A stretch of DNA of 53,123 bases from contig NZ_MWLL01000155.1 in NCBI RefSeq assembly GCF_002198675.1, positions 1 through 53,123 of the forward strand, written 5' to 3'. The notes under the pieces are model-generated. The model ran no database searches and had not been told where the DNA came from. It was given only the letters and a program-made list of their open reading frames with translations. The translations under genes were made by a program, and so were the position numbers. The stretch's first letter is position 1; each line of letters starts with the position of its first letter. This DNA comes from Kineosporia sp. R_H_3. Its GTDB lineage: Bacteria > Actinomycetota > Actinomycetes > Actinomycetales > Kineosporiaceae. This document shows, piece after piece, positions 8,329 through 16,155 of this stretch.

Positions 8329-9119
8329 GGTCGCTCGTCGACGACACCGGGCGCGAGGTCGTCGTCCCGGACGACGTCACCCGGGTCGTCTCGATCGTCC
8401 CGTCGCTCACCGAGTCGGTCGCGGCGACCGCGGCCGGCCTGCTCGTCGCGGCCACCGACTGGTGCACGCACCCGGCGGACCTCGACGTCGTCCGGGTGCG
8501 CGGCACGAAGAACCCGGACGTCGCGCGGATCGTCGACCTCACACCGGACCTCGTGCTCGCGAACGCCGAGGAGAACCGGGATCCCGACCTCGACCTGCTG
8601 CGGGCCGCGGGGGTCGCGGTGTGGGTCACCGACATCCGGACGGTGTCCGGCGCGCACCCGGCGCTCGGCCCCGCCGGGTCGCTCGCGCGGATGCTCGACG
8701 CGTGCGGCCTCGTCCGGCCGGGCTGGCTCGACGAGGCGGACGCCGCGTGGGCGGCCGCGCGCCCGGCCACGCCGCGACGGCGGGCCCTCGTCCCGATCTG
8801 GCGGCGGCCGTGGATGGCCGTCGGCCGGGACACGTTCACGGGCGACGTCCTCGCCCGGCTCGGCGTCGACAACGCCCTCGCCGACGACCCCGAGCGCTAC
8901 CCGAAGGTCGACCTCGACGGGCTCGCCGGGCGGGCCGGCGGGTTCGACCTCGTCGTCCTGCCCGACGAGCCGTACCTGTTCACCGCCGACGACGGCCCGG
9001 AGGCCTTCCCGGGCGTGGAGTCCGTGCTCGTGCCGGGCCGGCTGCTCACCTGGTACGGGCCGTCGCTCGTCGAGGCGGCACGGGAGCTGCCGGGGCTGCT
9101 CGGGGCTGCCGGGCGGTAG
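8325..9119 (+). CDS. helical-backbone metal receptor (BtuF/FepB fold) without signal peptide
   Basis: The 264-aa protein matches periplasmic-binding-protein class III: VVSIVPSLTESVAA, WCTHPADL, RGTKNPDVARIVDLTPDLVLANAEENRDPD, and a late DNALADDPERYPKVDLDGL. These are the landmarks of vitamin B12- or iron-siderophore-binding receptors. It begins directly with the domain (RSLVDDTGREV), with no signal peptide or lipobox, and no ABC permease or ATPase adjoins it, so it is probably cytoplasmic. The GTG start overlaps the stop of the LLM oxidoreductase by four bases, so a shared function is likely. What it binds is unknown. Confidence 0.75.
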   Translation: MRSLVDDTGREVVVPDDVTRVVSIVPSLTESVAATAAGLLVAATDWCTHPADLDVVRVRGTKNPDVARIVDLTPDLVLANAEENRDPDLDLLRAAGVAVWVTDIRTVSGAHPALGPAGSLARMLDACGLVRPGWLDEADAAWAAARPATPRRRALVPIWRRPWMAVGRDTFTGDVLARLGVDNALADDPERYPKVDLDGLAGRAGGFDLVVLPDEPYLFTADDGPEAFPGVESVLVPGRLLTWYGPSLVEAARELPGLLGAAGR

Positions 9120-9135
9120 CGCCGCAGTCGCGACT

Positions 9136-9171
9136 CCGAAGGAGGACGATGTTCCGAAGGAGGACGATGTT
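9136..9171 (+). repeat. 18-bp tandem duplication of a Shine-Dalgarno plus start codon
   Basis: The unit CCGAAGGAGGACGATGTT occurs twice, at 9136-9153 and 9154-9171, with no mismatch, and a further CCG follows. Each copy carries GGAGG, a 3-base gap and ATG, so the gene has two complete initiation sites in the same frame, 18 bases apart. Confidence 0.95.
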
Positions 9172-9772
9172 CCGCGCGGGACAGGTCGTGACCTACCGCG
9201 AGCTCTGGGCCGGCGAGGTGATGACCGCGTGGCCGATGCGCGTGGTCGCCGACACCAGGGACGCCGTCGTGCTCTACCTCGCCCCGGAGACCGACTTCCG
9301 GGCCGCACGGGCACCGGACGGCGGCCCCGTCCGCGACCTGGCTGACTGGGTCTCGGTGCGGCAGACCTGGACGGGCGGCAGCCTGGTCAGGATCGTCCCG
9401 CGCGACCGCTGGTACGCCGTCGACCTCGAGTACGACGCCGACCGCATCTTCGTCGGCTACTACGTCAACTTCCAGGAGGCGATCCGCCTCACGGCGCAGG
9501 GGTACGACACGGTCGACCTCGTCCTGGACCTCGTGGTCGACCCCGACGGGTCCGGCCGGATGAAGGACGAGGGCGACTTCGCCGATGCCGTCTCTGCCGG
9601 TCACATCGACGCCCGGACGGCCGAGCTGCTTCGCGCGGAGGCGGCGCGACTGCTGAACGTCGTCGAGCGCGACGGCAGCCCGATCCGGGCACAGGAGTGG
9701 TTGGCCTGGCGCCCGCCCTCCGACTGGGGCGTGCCGACACTCGTCGACGGGTGGCAGGACGTTCACACCTGA
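9149..9772 (+). CDS. DUF402 domain protein
   Basis: The 207-aa protein (201 aa from the second start at 9167) carries a DUF402 domain: GQVVTYRELWAGEVMTAWPMRVVADTRDAVVLYL, then WYAVDLEYDADRIFVGYYVNFQEA and VDLVLDLVVDPDG. Some DUF402 proteins bind nucleotides or hydrolyse phosphate esters, with the acidic residues in these strands as metal ligands. The role here is unknown. Translation can begin at either copy of a tandem-duplicated ribosome site; the first adds MFRRRT. The gene is convergent with panB. Confidence 0.8.
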   Translation: MFRRRTMFRAGQVVTYRELWAGEVMTAWPMRVVADTRDAVVLYLAPETDFRAARAPDGGPVRDLADWVSVRQTWTGGSLVRIVPRDRWYAVDLEYDADRIFVGYYVNFQEAIRLTAQGYDTVDLVLDLVVDPDGSGRMKDEGDFADAVSAGHIDARTAELLRAEAARLLNVVERDGSPIRAQEWLAWRPPSDWGVPTLVDGWQDVHT

Positions 9773-9805
9773 GCGGTGTCGAGGCTGTCCGGAGCCGGCG
9801 TGGAG

Positions 9806-9876
9806 CCACAGCGCAACCACAACCGGCCCCCGGCCGCACCAACAGGCCTGAGGAGCAGGTTCTGGTTGCGTTGTGG
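9806..9876. terminator. long inverted repeat between convergent genes
   Basis: Arms at 9806-9819 and 9863-9876 pair over 14 positions with one G-T wobble. The loop is 43 bases and itself contains a GGCC-rich stem. The repeat lies between the DUF402 stop (9772) and the panB stop (9891). It is a plausible bidirectional terminator, though the loop is longer than usual. Confidence 0.5.
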
Positions 9877-9890
9877 TCTGCTGCGCGGGG

Positions 9891-10811
9891 CTACGCCTCG
9901 AACGAGTGCTCCGCCGCCGGGAACGTGCCGCCGCGGACGTCGTCCGCATATGCCTTCGCCGCGTCGAGCATGACGCCGTGCAGGTCCGCGTAGCGCTTGA
10001 CGAACCGCGGGGCCTTGCCGGTCCGCAGGCCCATCATGTCCTGCCAGACGAGCACCTGGCCGTCGCAGTCCGGGCCGGCGCCGATGCCGATCGTGGGGAT
10101 CGACAGCGCCTTCGTCACCTCGGCGGCCGCCGGCGCGGGGACCATCTCGAGGACGATCGCGAACGCGCCCGCGGCCTCGAGCGCCACGGCGTCCTCGACG
10201 AGCTTCTCGACGCCGCTCGACCCGCGGCCCTGCACCCGGTAGCCGCCGAGGGCGTGCTCGCTCTGCGGCGTGAACCCGATGTGCGCCATGACGGGGATGC
10301 CGGCGCCGACGACGTTCTCGACGCTCGGTGCGACCCGGGCGCCGCCCTCGAGCTTCACCGCGTGGGCGAGGCCCTCCTTCATCATCCGCATGCTCGTCGC
10401 GAGCGCCTGGTCCGGCCCGGCCTGGTACGAGCCGAACGGCAGGTCGGCGACGACGAGGCTGCGGCGGGCGCTGCGGGTCACGGCGCGCACGAGGGGGACG
10501 AGCTCGTCGACGGTCACCGGCACGGTCGTCTCGTAGCCGAGGACGTTGTTCGCGGCCGAGTCGCCGACGAGCAGCACCGGGATGCCGGCCTCCTCGAAGA
10601 TCGCCGCCGCGTACTGGTCGTAGGCCGTGAGCATCGCGAACTTCTCGCCGCGCTGCTTGAGCTCGCGCAGGTGGTGGATCCGCACCCGGCGCGGGGGAGG
10701 GACGGCGCCCGGCGCCGCGGCGTCCGGGACGATGACGCGCCCGCCGTACGGGTTGGGCTGCTCCGCGCCGGAGGTGCCTGCGGCGTCCGGGGCCGGGGTC
10801 TGCTCGGTCAT
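9891..10811 (-). CDS. panB: 3-methyl-2-oxobutanoate hydroxymethyltransferase (ketopantoate synthesis)
   Basis: PanB transfers a hydroxymethyl group from 5,10-methylene-tetrahydrofolate to 2-oxoisovalerate, the first step to pantothenate. The 306-aa protein has the TIM-barrel landmarks [51 protein letters not shown] and the late [19 protein letters not shown]. An N-terminal extension of about 45 residues, Pro/Ala-rich, precedes the barrel. It follows nadE by 13 bases, with GAGAGGG before the ATG, so nadE-panB is one transcript for cofactor synthesis. Confidence 0.95.
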   Translation of the reverse strand: MTEQTPAPDAAGTSGAEQPNPYGGRVIVPDAAAPGAVPPPRRVRIHHLRELKQRGEKFAMLTAYDQYAAAIFEEAGIPVLLVGDSAANNVLGYETTVPVTVDELVPLVRAVTRSARRSLVVADLPFGSYQAGPDQALATSMRMMKEGLAHAVKLEGGARVAPSVENVVGAGIPVMAHIGFTPQSEHALGGYRVQGRGSSGVEKLVEDAVALEAAGAFAIVLEMVPAPAAAEVTKALSIPTIGIGAGPDCDGQVLVWQDMMGLRTGKAPRFVKRYADLHGVMLDAAKAYADDVRGGTFPAAEHSFEA

Positions 10812-10824
10812 GTCGATCCCTCTC

Positions 10825-12615
10825 TCAGGACTCGTCCTCGCGCCAGCGGCTCGTGATCGGCAGGCGCCGGTCCCGGCCGAAGGCGACGGGGGAGATCTTC
10901 GGGCCCGGTGCGGACTGGCGGCGCTTCCACTCCGCGCGGTCGACCATCGTGACGACCGAGTCGATCGTCGCGGCGTCGAAACCGTCGGCGAGCAGCTCGG
11001 AGCGGCCGTGCGCGCCCTCGACGTAGCGCTCGAGGAGCTGATCGAGCAGGTCGTACGGCGGCAGCGAGTCCTGGTCGGTCTGGCCGGGGCGCAGCTCCGC
11101 GGACGGCGCCTTGGTGATGCTCGCGTCCGGGATCGGCGGCGTCTCGCCGCGCCGGACGGCGTCCGCGTTGCGCCACCGGGACAGCGCCCACACGAGCGTC
11201 TTCGGCACGTCCTTGAGCGGGTTGAACCCGCCGACCGAGTCGCCGTAGATCGTCGAGTACCCGACCGACAGCTCCGACTTGTTGCCGGTCGTCAGGCAGA
11301 GGTGGCCCTCCTGGTTCGACACCCCCATGAGGACGACGCCCCGCACCCGGGCCTGGAGGTTCTCCTCGGCGACCCCGGTGAGGTGCACGCTGTCGAGGAA
11401 CGCCTGGACCATCGGCGCGATCGGCACGACCCGGTAGTCGAGCCCGGTGCGCTTGGCGAGGTCGGCGGCGTCGTCCTTGGAGTGCTCGCTGGAGTACTTG
11501 CTCGGCATCGAGATGCCGACGACGTTCTCCGGCCCGACGGCGTCGACGGCGATCGCCGCGACGAGCGCGGAGTCGATGCCGCCGGACAGCGCCACGACGC
11601 ACGACCGCATGCCGTTCTTGCGCACGTAGTCCCGCAGGCCGACGACGAGCGCCTCGTAGACCTCGGCCTCGCCGTCGAGCGGCTCGGCCACGCTCGCCGG
11701 GGTGAGGTACGCGGGGTCGGGGGAGTACGGCGCGACCGGCTCGGCGGAGACGGTGACCCGCCGGACGCCGTCCACCGGTCGGGTCGCGTCGCTCGCGGTC
11801 GCATGGGCCGGGTCGTGCGGCAGGTCGAGGTCGACGACGAGCAGCGCCTGGGAGAACTGCCGGGCCCGGCCGAGGACATCACCGCCGGCGCTCACGACGA
11901 TCGAGTCGCCGTCGAAGACGAGGTCGTCCTGGCCGCCGACCATGTTGACGTACGCGAGCGCGCAGCCGGCCTCCGCGGCCCGCCGGGTGACGAGGTCGCG
12001 CCGGACGTCGTCCTTGTCCGTCTCGTACGGCGAGCCGTTGAGCACGAGGAGCAGCTCCGCGCCGGCGGCGCGGGTCTGCGCGACCGGGCCGCCCTCCTGC
12101 CAGAGGTCCTCGCAGATCGCGATCGCGACGTCGACGTCCCGGACCCGGACGACGGTGAGGTCCCGGCCGGGGACGAAGATCCGGAACTCGTCGAAGACGC
12201 CGTAGTTCGGCAGGTGGTGCTTGGCGTAGCGGGCCACGACCCGCCCGCCGACGAGCACCGCGGCCGCGTTCTGCGGCGACCCCTTGGGCACGCCGAGCCG
12301 GTCGACGTCCGCGACGTTGTCGCCGTCCGCGTCGGCCCGGTCGAGGTACCCGACGACGACCGGCAGGTCGCCGAGCCCGTCGGCCGCGAGGTCCGCGGCG
12401 AGCCGCTCGAGCGCGACCCGGCTCGCGTCGACGAAGCTCGTGCGCAGCGCGAGGTCCTCGACGGGGTAGCCGGTGAGGACCATCTCGGGGAAGGCCACGA
12501 GGTGCGCGCCCGCGTCGCGGGCCTTCGCGGCCCACTCCCGGACGAGGGCGGCGTTCCCGGCGAGGTCGCCGAGGGTGGGGTCGACCTGGGCCAGGGCGAG
12601 GCGCAGCTGCGGCAT
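10825..12615 (-). CDS. nadE: glutamine-dependent NAD+ synthetase
   Basis: NadE converts nicotinate adenine dinucleotide to NAD+ using ATP and ammonia released from glutamine. The 596-aa protein has an N-terminal nitrilase-type amidase domain with its triad visible (Glu44 in FPEM, Lys132 in AKHHLPNYG, Cys168 in AICEDLW). The C-terminal synthetase domain has the PP-loop [11 protein letters not shown] near residue 340 and ends [10 protein letters not shown]. Length fits the two-domain actinobacterial enzyme. The ATG at 12613-12615 is preceded by TACGCT with a 6-base gap and no Shine-Dalgarno, so a leaderless mRNA is likely. A longer open frame upstream is not coding. Confidence 0.95.
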   Translation of the reverse strand: MPQLRLALAQVDPTLGDLAGNAALVREWAAKARDAGAHLVAFPEMVLTGYPVEDLALRTSFVDASRVALERLAADLAADGLGDLPVVVGYLDRADADGDNVADVDRLGVPKGSPQNAAAVLVGGRVVARYAKHHLPNYGVFDEFRIFVPGRDLTVVRVRDVDVAIAICEDLWQEGGPVAQTRAAGAELLLVLNGSPYETDKDDVRRDLVTRRAAEAGCALAYVNMVGGQDDLVFDGDSIVVSAGGDVLGRARQFSQALLVVDLDLPHDPAHATASDATRPVDGVRRVTVSAEPVAPYSPDPAYLTPASVAEPLDGEAEVYEALVVGLRDYVRKNGMRSCVVALSGGIDSALVAAIAVDAVGPENVVGISMPSKYSSEHSKDDAADLAKRTGLDYRVVPIAPMVQAFLDSVHLTGVAEENLQARVRGVVLMGVSNQEGHLCLTTGNKSELSVGYSTIYGDSVGGFNPLKDVPKTLVWALSRWRNADAVRRGETPPIPDASITKAPSAELRPGQTDQDSLPPYDLLDQLLERYVEGAHGRSELLADGFDAATIDSVVTMVDRAEWKRRQSAPGPKISPVAFGRDRRLPITSRWREDES

Positions 12616-12658
12616 GGCACCAGCGTAGGACCGGCCGCCCGCTCCTGCCGAGATGGTT

Positions 12659-12675
12659 TCCGACTGTGAGTCGGA
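12659..12675. promoter_or_regulatory. inverted repeat in the nadE/arsR divergent region
   Basis: TCCGACT and AGTCGGA form a perfect 7-base inverted repeat around GTG. It lies 44 bases upstream of the nadE start and about 93 upstream of the arsR-type start. It could be an operator or a small hairpin, and the binding protein is unknown. Confidence 0.35.
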
Positions 12676-12726
12676 GACTTCGGTCACGGCCTTTGGGCCT
12701 GCGCGCCGCCGACCACGGCCGGAAAC

Positions 12727-12742
12727 ATGCCTTGACAGGCAT
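12727..12742. promoter_or_regulatory. candidate ArsR operator
   Basis: ATGCCT and AGGCAT flank TGAC, a perfect 6-base inverted repeat ending 25 bases before the GTG of the ArsR-type gene. It overlaps a TTGACA -35-like hexamer (12732-12737). Autorepression by the ArsR-type protein encoded next door is the natural reading, by inference. Confidence 0.45.
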
Positions 12743-12767
12743 ATGACGAGGGAGAGAGGCTGCCGGG

Positions 12768-13073
12768 GTGCCCGACGCCCTCGCCGTGCTCGCCGAGCCG
12801 CACCGCCGCCGCATCCTCGATGTGCTGCGTGCGGGGGAGCAGCCGGTCGGGTCGCTCGTCGAGGCGCTCGCCCTGTCCCAGCCCGCGGTGAGCAAGCACC
12901 TGCGGGTGCTGCGCGAGGCGGGGCTGGTCGCCGTCCGGCCGGTCCACCGGCAGCGGCTCTACCGGGTGCGGGCGGAGCCGCTGCGCGAGATCGACGCGTG
13001 GCTCGCGCCGTACCGGGCCCTGTGGGCCGACCGCCTCGACGCCCTCGAGGCGCACCTCGACACGATGGAGTGA
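12768..13073 (+). CDS. ArsR-family winged-helix transcriptional regulator
   Basis: The 101-aa protein is one winged helix-turn-helix domain: LAEPHRRRILDVLRAGEQPVG, then the recognition helix SQPAVSKHLRVLREAGLV, and a wing with RQRLYRV. It lacks the paired Cys of metal sensors. It belongs to the ArsR subgroup that travels with SRPBCC/AHSA1 genes, as here: that gene begins 4 bases after its stop. The start is the GTG at 12768, with a GGGAGAGAGG stretch about 10-15 bases upstream. A palindrome at 12727-12742 is its likely operator. Confidence 0.9.
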   Translation: MPDALAVLAEPHRRRILDVLRAGEQPVGSLVEALALSQPAVSKHLRVLREAGLVAVRPVHRQRLYRVRAEPLREIDAWLAPYRALWADRLDALEAHLDTME

Positions 13074-13077
13074 CCCG

Positions 13078-13650
13078 ATGACGCACGACGACAGCACGCA
13101 CGACCGCCGCACGCACGGCACGACCCAGGACGACGAGGCCCGGTTCGGCACCGTCGAGGAGACGGACGGCGGCCGCCGGCTGCGCTTCGTCCGTCGGCTC
13201 GCGCACCCGCGGGAGAAGGTGTGGCGCGCGCTCACCGAGGACGAGCACCTCGCCGCGTGGTTCCCGCAGCGGATCGTCGGAGAGCGGGCCGCCGGGGCGG
13301 TGCTCTCGTTCGAGTTCCGCGGCGGCGAGGCCGAGCCGTTCGCCGGCCGGATGCGCGTCGTCGAGCCGCCGGCGGTGCTCGAGTACACGTGGGGCACGGA
13401 CGTCCTGCGGTTCGAGCTGTCCGACGACGGCGCCGGCTGCGTGCTCACGCTGCTCGACACGGTCGCCGAGCGCGGCACCGAGGCCCGGACCGCGGCCGGC
13501 TGGCACGTCTGCCTCGACGCGCTCGATGCCGCCCTCGCGGGCGCCGCGGCGGACGGCCCCGGCTGGGCCGACGTGCACGCGTGCTACGTCGTCCGGCTCG
13601 GCCCGGAGGCCTCGGCGATCGGTCCGCCGGCCGGGCTGCACCTCACGTGA
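13078..13650 (+). CDS. SRPBCC (AHSA1-like) ligand-binding protein
   Basis: The 190-aa protein has an SRPBCC/START-like fold. After a polar His- and Asp-rich N terminus of about 30 residues come RFVRRLAHPREKVWRALTE, LAAWFPQRI, GEAEPFAGRMRVVEPPAVLEYTWG and GWHVCLDALDAAL, the standard AHSA1 pattern. Such proteins bind hydrophobic ligands in a cavity, and with an ArsR partner they are common regulator/effector pairs. The ligand is unknown. The stop codon sits inside the first of two CTCACGTGAG palindromes. Confidence 0.85.
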   Translation: MTHDDSTHDRRTHGTTQDDEARFGTVEETDGGRRLRFVRRLAHPREKVWRALTEDEHLAAWFPQRIVGERAAGAVLSFEFRGGEAEPFAGRMRVVEPPAVLEYTWGTDVLRFELSDDGAGCVLTLLDTVAERGTEARTAAGWHVCLDALDAALAGAAADGPGWADVHACYVVRLGPEASAIGPPAGLHLT

Positions 13651-13673
13651 GGGGTGCTGCTCTCACGTGAGAG
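13641..13673. terminator. twin CTCACGTGAG palindromes between convergent stops
   Basis: CCTCACGTGAGG (13641-13652) and CTCTCACGTGAGAG (13660-13673) are both perfect palindromes sharing CTCACGTGAG, with centres 20 bases apart. Because the core is self-complementary, the two copies also pair with each other into a 10-base stem with a 10-base loop. They fill the gap between the stops of the SRPBCC gene (13650) and the oxidoreductase gene (13674), so a bidirectional terminator is likely; protein binding is possible. Confidence 0.6.
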
Positions 13674-14621
13674 TCAGGGGACGAGCGCGATCTTCCCCGC
13701 CGCGTGGCCCTCGCGCAGCGCCGCGTGCGCGGCGGCTGCCTCGGCGAGCGGGTACGTCGCGGCGACCGTGACGACGAGGCGGCCCGCGTTCACGAGGTCG
13801 ACGAGCTCGAGGCGGGCGGCGTCCCGGACGGCGGTGCCGGGGTCGGCGCCGGGGCCGCCGCCGAGCGCCTTGATCCCGGCCGAGCCGGCGCGGCCGAAGG
13901 CGGCGATCGTGGCGATCCGGCCCCGGTCCTTCGTCAGGGCGAGCGAGACGTCGACGGCCTCGTCGGTGCCCACGAGGTCGAGCGAGGCGTCCACGCCGTC
14001 CGGTGCGAGCGCGCGGACCCGCTCCTCGAGCCCGGCCCCGTAGGCGACCGGCTCGGCGCCGAGGGCCCGCAGCGCGTCGTGCCGCCCCGGGCTCGCCGTC
14101 GCGACGACGCGGGCCCCGCGGAGCACGGCGAGCTGGACGGCCACGAGACCGACGCCGCCGGCGGCGCCGTGGACGAGGACGGTGTCGCCCGCCCCGACCG
14201 CGGTCGCCGTGAGGGTGTGCACCGCCGTGGCACCGGTGAGCATGAGCCCGGCCGCGGCCGGCCAGTCGAGCGCGGCCGGCTTCGGCACGACCGACGCGGC
14301 GGGCACGACGAGGCGGTCGGCGTACGCGCCGGTCGTGCGGAACACGACGACCTCGTCACCGACGCCGACCGGCCCCGCCGGGCCCACGGCGTCCGGACCC
14401 ACCGCGGTCACCACACCGGCGGCCTCGAAGCCCAGGCGCATCGGCAGGCTCGCGGGGTCCGAGCCCATGAAGCCGCTGTAGACCTTGTGGTCGATCGGGT
14501 TGACGCCGGCCGCCCGGACGTCGACCGCCACCTCGCCGGGACCGGGCGGCCCGACCTCGACGTCGACGACGGACAGGACCTCGGGACCGCCGAAGGCGGT
14601 GGCGACCACAGCACGCGTCAT
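13674..14621 (-). CDS. NADPH:quinone oxidoreductase-type medium-chain dehydrogenase
   Basis: The 315-aa protein is a zinc-less medium-chain dehydrogenase. The N-terminal domain has VDVRAAGVNPIDHKVYSG. The nucleotide-binding domain has GATAVHTL, VLVHGAAGGVGLVAVQLA near residues 145-165, and RGARVVATAS, which ends the second strand where Ala/Arg residues favour NADPH. It ends AAAHAALREGHAAGKIALV, the family's usual tail. The product reduces quinones or enones; the exact substrate is unknown. It is divergent from the mycothiol-dependent isomerase-like gene. Confidence 0.85.
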   Translation of the reverse strand: MTRAVVATAFGGPEVLSVVDVEVGPPGPGEVAVDVRAAGVNPIDHKVYSGFMGSDPASLPMRLGFEAAGVVTAVGPDAVGPAGPVGVGDEVVVFRTTGAYADRLVVPAASVVPKPAALDWPAAAGLMLTGATAVHTLTATAVGAGDTVLVHGAAGGVGLVAVQLAVLRGARVVATASPGRHDALRALGAEPVAYGAGLEERVRALAPDGVDASLDLVGTDEAVDVSLALTKDRGRIATIAAFGRAGSAGIKALGGGPGADPGTAVRDAARLELVDLVNAGRLVVTVAATYPLAEAAAAHAALREGHAAGKIALVP

Positions 14622-14680
14622 GCCCGAGGCAAGGCGCCGGCGGCCGCGGTGATTCCCCGGCCCGGCGTAGGGTCTGCGCC

Positions 14681-15310
14681 GTGGCCGACGTCTGGGACCT
14701 CATCGCCGTCGAACGGCTCCGCGCCGCCGACCTCGTGGGCTCGCTCGACGACGACCAGCTCGCGGTGCAGAGCCTGTGCGGCGCCTGGCGGGTGCGGGAC
14801 GTCGCCGGTCACCTGACGATGCCGTTCTCGGTGGGCGTTCCGGCCCTGCTGGTCGGTGCCGTGCGCTCCGGCGGGCTGGACCGTTTCTCGGAGAAGGTGT
14901 CCCGCGAGCTCGGCGGCCGAGGCGCGCAGGAGCTCGCGGCCACCCTGCGCCGGCACGCCCGGACGCGTTTCCAGCCGCCCGGCACCGGGCCGTGGGCACC
15001 GCTGACCGACCTCGTCGTCCACGTCCGGGACATCGCCCGGCCGCTCGGGCTCCCGGTCTCGGCGTCGGACGACGCGTGGCGGGGAGCGCTCGCGTTCCTC
15101 GTCTCGGGGCGCGCCCGGCTCGGGTTCGTCCCGCGCGGCCGGCTGCGCGGGCTGCGGCTCGCCGTCCCCGGTCTCGGCTGGAGCCACGGGGACGGCCCGG
15201 AGGTGAGCGGTCCGGCCGAGGCCGTCGCGCTCGCCGTCGCCGGCCGCGCGGTGGCGCTCGACGACCTCACCGGGGAGGGCGTCCCGTTGTTGCGGCAGCG
15301 GGTCGGCTGA
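14681..15310 (+). CDS. maleylpyruvate isomerase family (mycothiol-dependent, DinB fold) protein
   Basis: The 209-aa protein starts ADVWDLIAVERLRAADLVGSLDDDQLAV and has VRDVAGHLTMPF, with the metal His, and later DLVVHVRDIARPLGLP with a second His, matching the MDMPI N-terminal/DinB fold. Members use mycothiol or bind Zn in a four-helix bundle; the actual reaction here is unknown. The GTG at 14681 follows TAGGGT with a 7-base gap and no Shine-Dalgarno, so the transcript is probably leaderless. It faces the ABC/thioesterase operon, whose last stop lies 11 bases beyond its own. Confidence 0.8.
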   Translation: MADVWDLIAVERLRAADLVGSLDDDQLAVQSLCGAWRVRDVAGHLTMPFSVGVPALLVGAVRSGGLDRFSEKVSRELGGRGAQELAATLRRHARTRFQPPGTGPWAPLTDLVVHVRDIARPLGLPVSASDDAWRGALAFLVSGRARLGFVPRGRLRGLRLAVPGLGWSHGDGPEVSGPAEAVALAVAGRAVALDDLTGEGVPLLRQRVG

Positions 15311-15321
15311 GACCCGCCAGG

Positions 15322-16155
15322 TCAGCGTCGCATCGGCGCGACGACGAGCGACTGCGCGCTCGACCCGACGACGCCGAGCGTGTCGTGGAGCGTCGACCGG
15401 GCCAGGCCGGTGCCCGCGGACGCGTAGCGGGAGTGCGCGTCGAGGCAGACCCAGTCGCCGGCGAGCGGCCGGGTCAGGTGCACGGTGAGGTCGACGTTGA
15501 CGAACTGCCACTCGTCCCAGTCGAGCCCGGCCGAGACCCCGGACGAGGAGTCCGCGACGAGGACGGCACGCTGCAGCCCGGACGGCTCCTCGCCGGCGAC
15601 GAGGGGGAGCCGGGCGCGCCCCCAGACCGTCGCGTCACCCCGGCCGTGCGTGCCGCCGACGACGCGCCAGTCGATGGAGCGGCCGTACGGGAAGTCCCAG
15701 CGGTCGCCGCCGACGGGCGGGCAGAGCTCCGGCTCGGGCAGCGTCACCCCGGCCTCGGTGACGTCGTCCGGCAGCGCCACCGGCGGGTCGGCGACCGCGA
15801 GCAGCCAGGTCCGCGCGACGAGCACGTCCCGGCCGCCCGCCGACAGCGTCGCCTCCGCGAGCGCCACCCGGCGGCCGGGCCGGACGACCCGGGCCGTCAC
15901 CTCGACCTGCCCGACCGGGACGGGGGCGAGGAAGTCCACCGCCGTGCGGACGGCGAGGAGCCCGGTGCCGCCCGCCGCGGCCACGACCTGCTCGCAGGCC
16001 CGCACGAGCAGCGCCGACGGCGGGCCGCCGTGCATCGCGTCCGCCGACCACGGGCCGGTGCAGTGCTCGTGAGCGTCGAACCGCTGCGTCGCGGGCGTCC
16101 CTCCCGCGCCGACGGGTTCGACGGGTTCGACGGGTTCGAAGTAGGAGGTGCTCAC
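15322..16155 (-). CDS. acyl-CoA thioesterase (TesB-like double hot dog)
   Basis: The 277-aa protein fits the two-hot-dog thioesterase family that cleaves acyl-CoA. It has HCTGPWSADAMHGGPPSALLVRACEQ near residues 30-55, LAVRTAVDFLAPVPVG, and in the second half LDWDEWQFVNVDLTVHLTRPLAGDWVCLDA. Its N terminus contains three copies of a 9-base repeat (16111-16137) encoding EPV units. The GTG at 16153-16155 overlaps the stop of the ABC ATPase gene by four bases, so it is the last gene of the transporter operon. That coupling suggests it serves the transporter's substrate, possibly an acyl compound. Confidence 0.8.
   Translation of the reverse strand: MSTSYFEPVEPVEPVGAGGTPATQRFDAHEHCTGPWSADAMHGGPPSALLVRACEQVVAAAGGTGLLAVRTAVDFLAPVPVGQVEVTARVVRPGRRVALAEATLSAGGRDVLVARTWLLAVADPPVALPDDVTEAGVTLPEPELCPPVGGDRWDFPYGRSIDWRVVGGTHGRGDATVWGRARLPLVAGEEPSGLQRAVLVADSSSGVSAGLDWDEWQFVNVDLTVHLTRPLAGDWVCLDAHSRYASAGTGLARSTLHDTLGVVGSSAQSLVVAPMRR

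Noticed and set aside
12616-13641. Upstream extension of the nadE frame over the ArsR and SRPBCC genes
   Set aside because: It is antisense to two good genes, and NadE has its usual length from the start at 12615.
16111-16137. Three 9-base repeats as a CRISPR or regulatory repeat
   Set aside because: They are inside the thioesterase coding sequence and encode EPV units with no spacers, so this is a short coding repeat.
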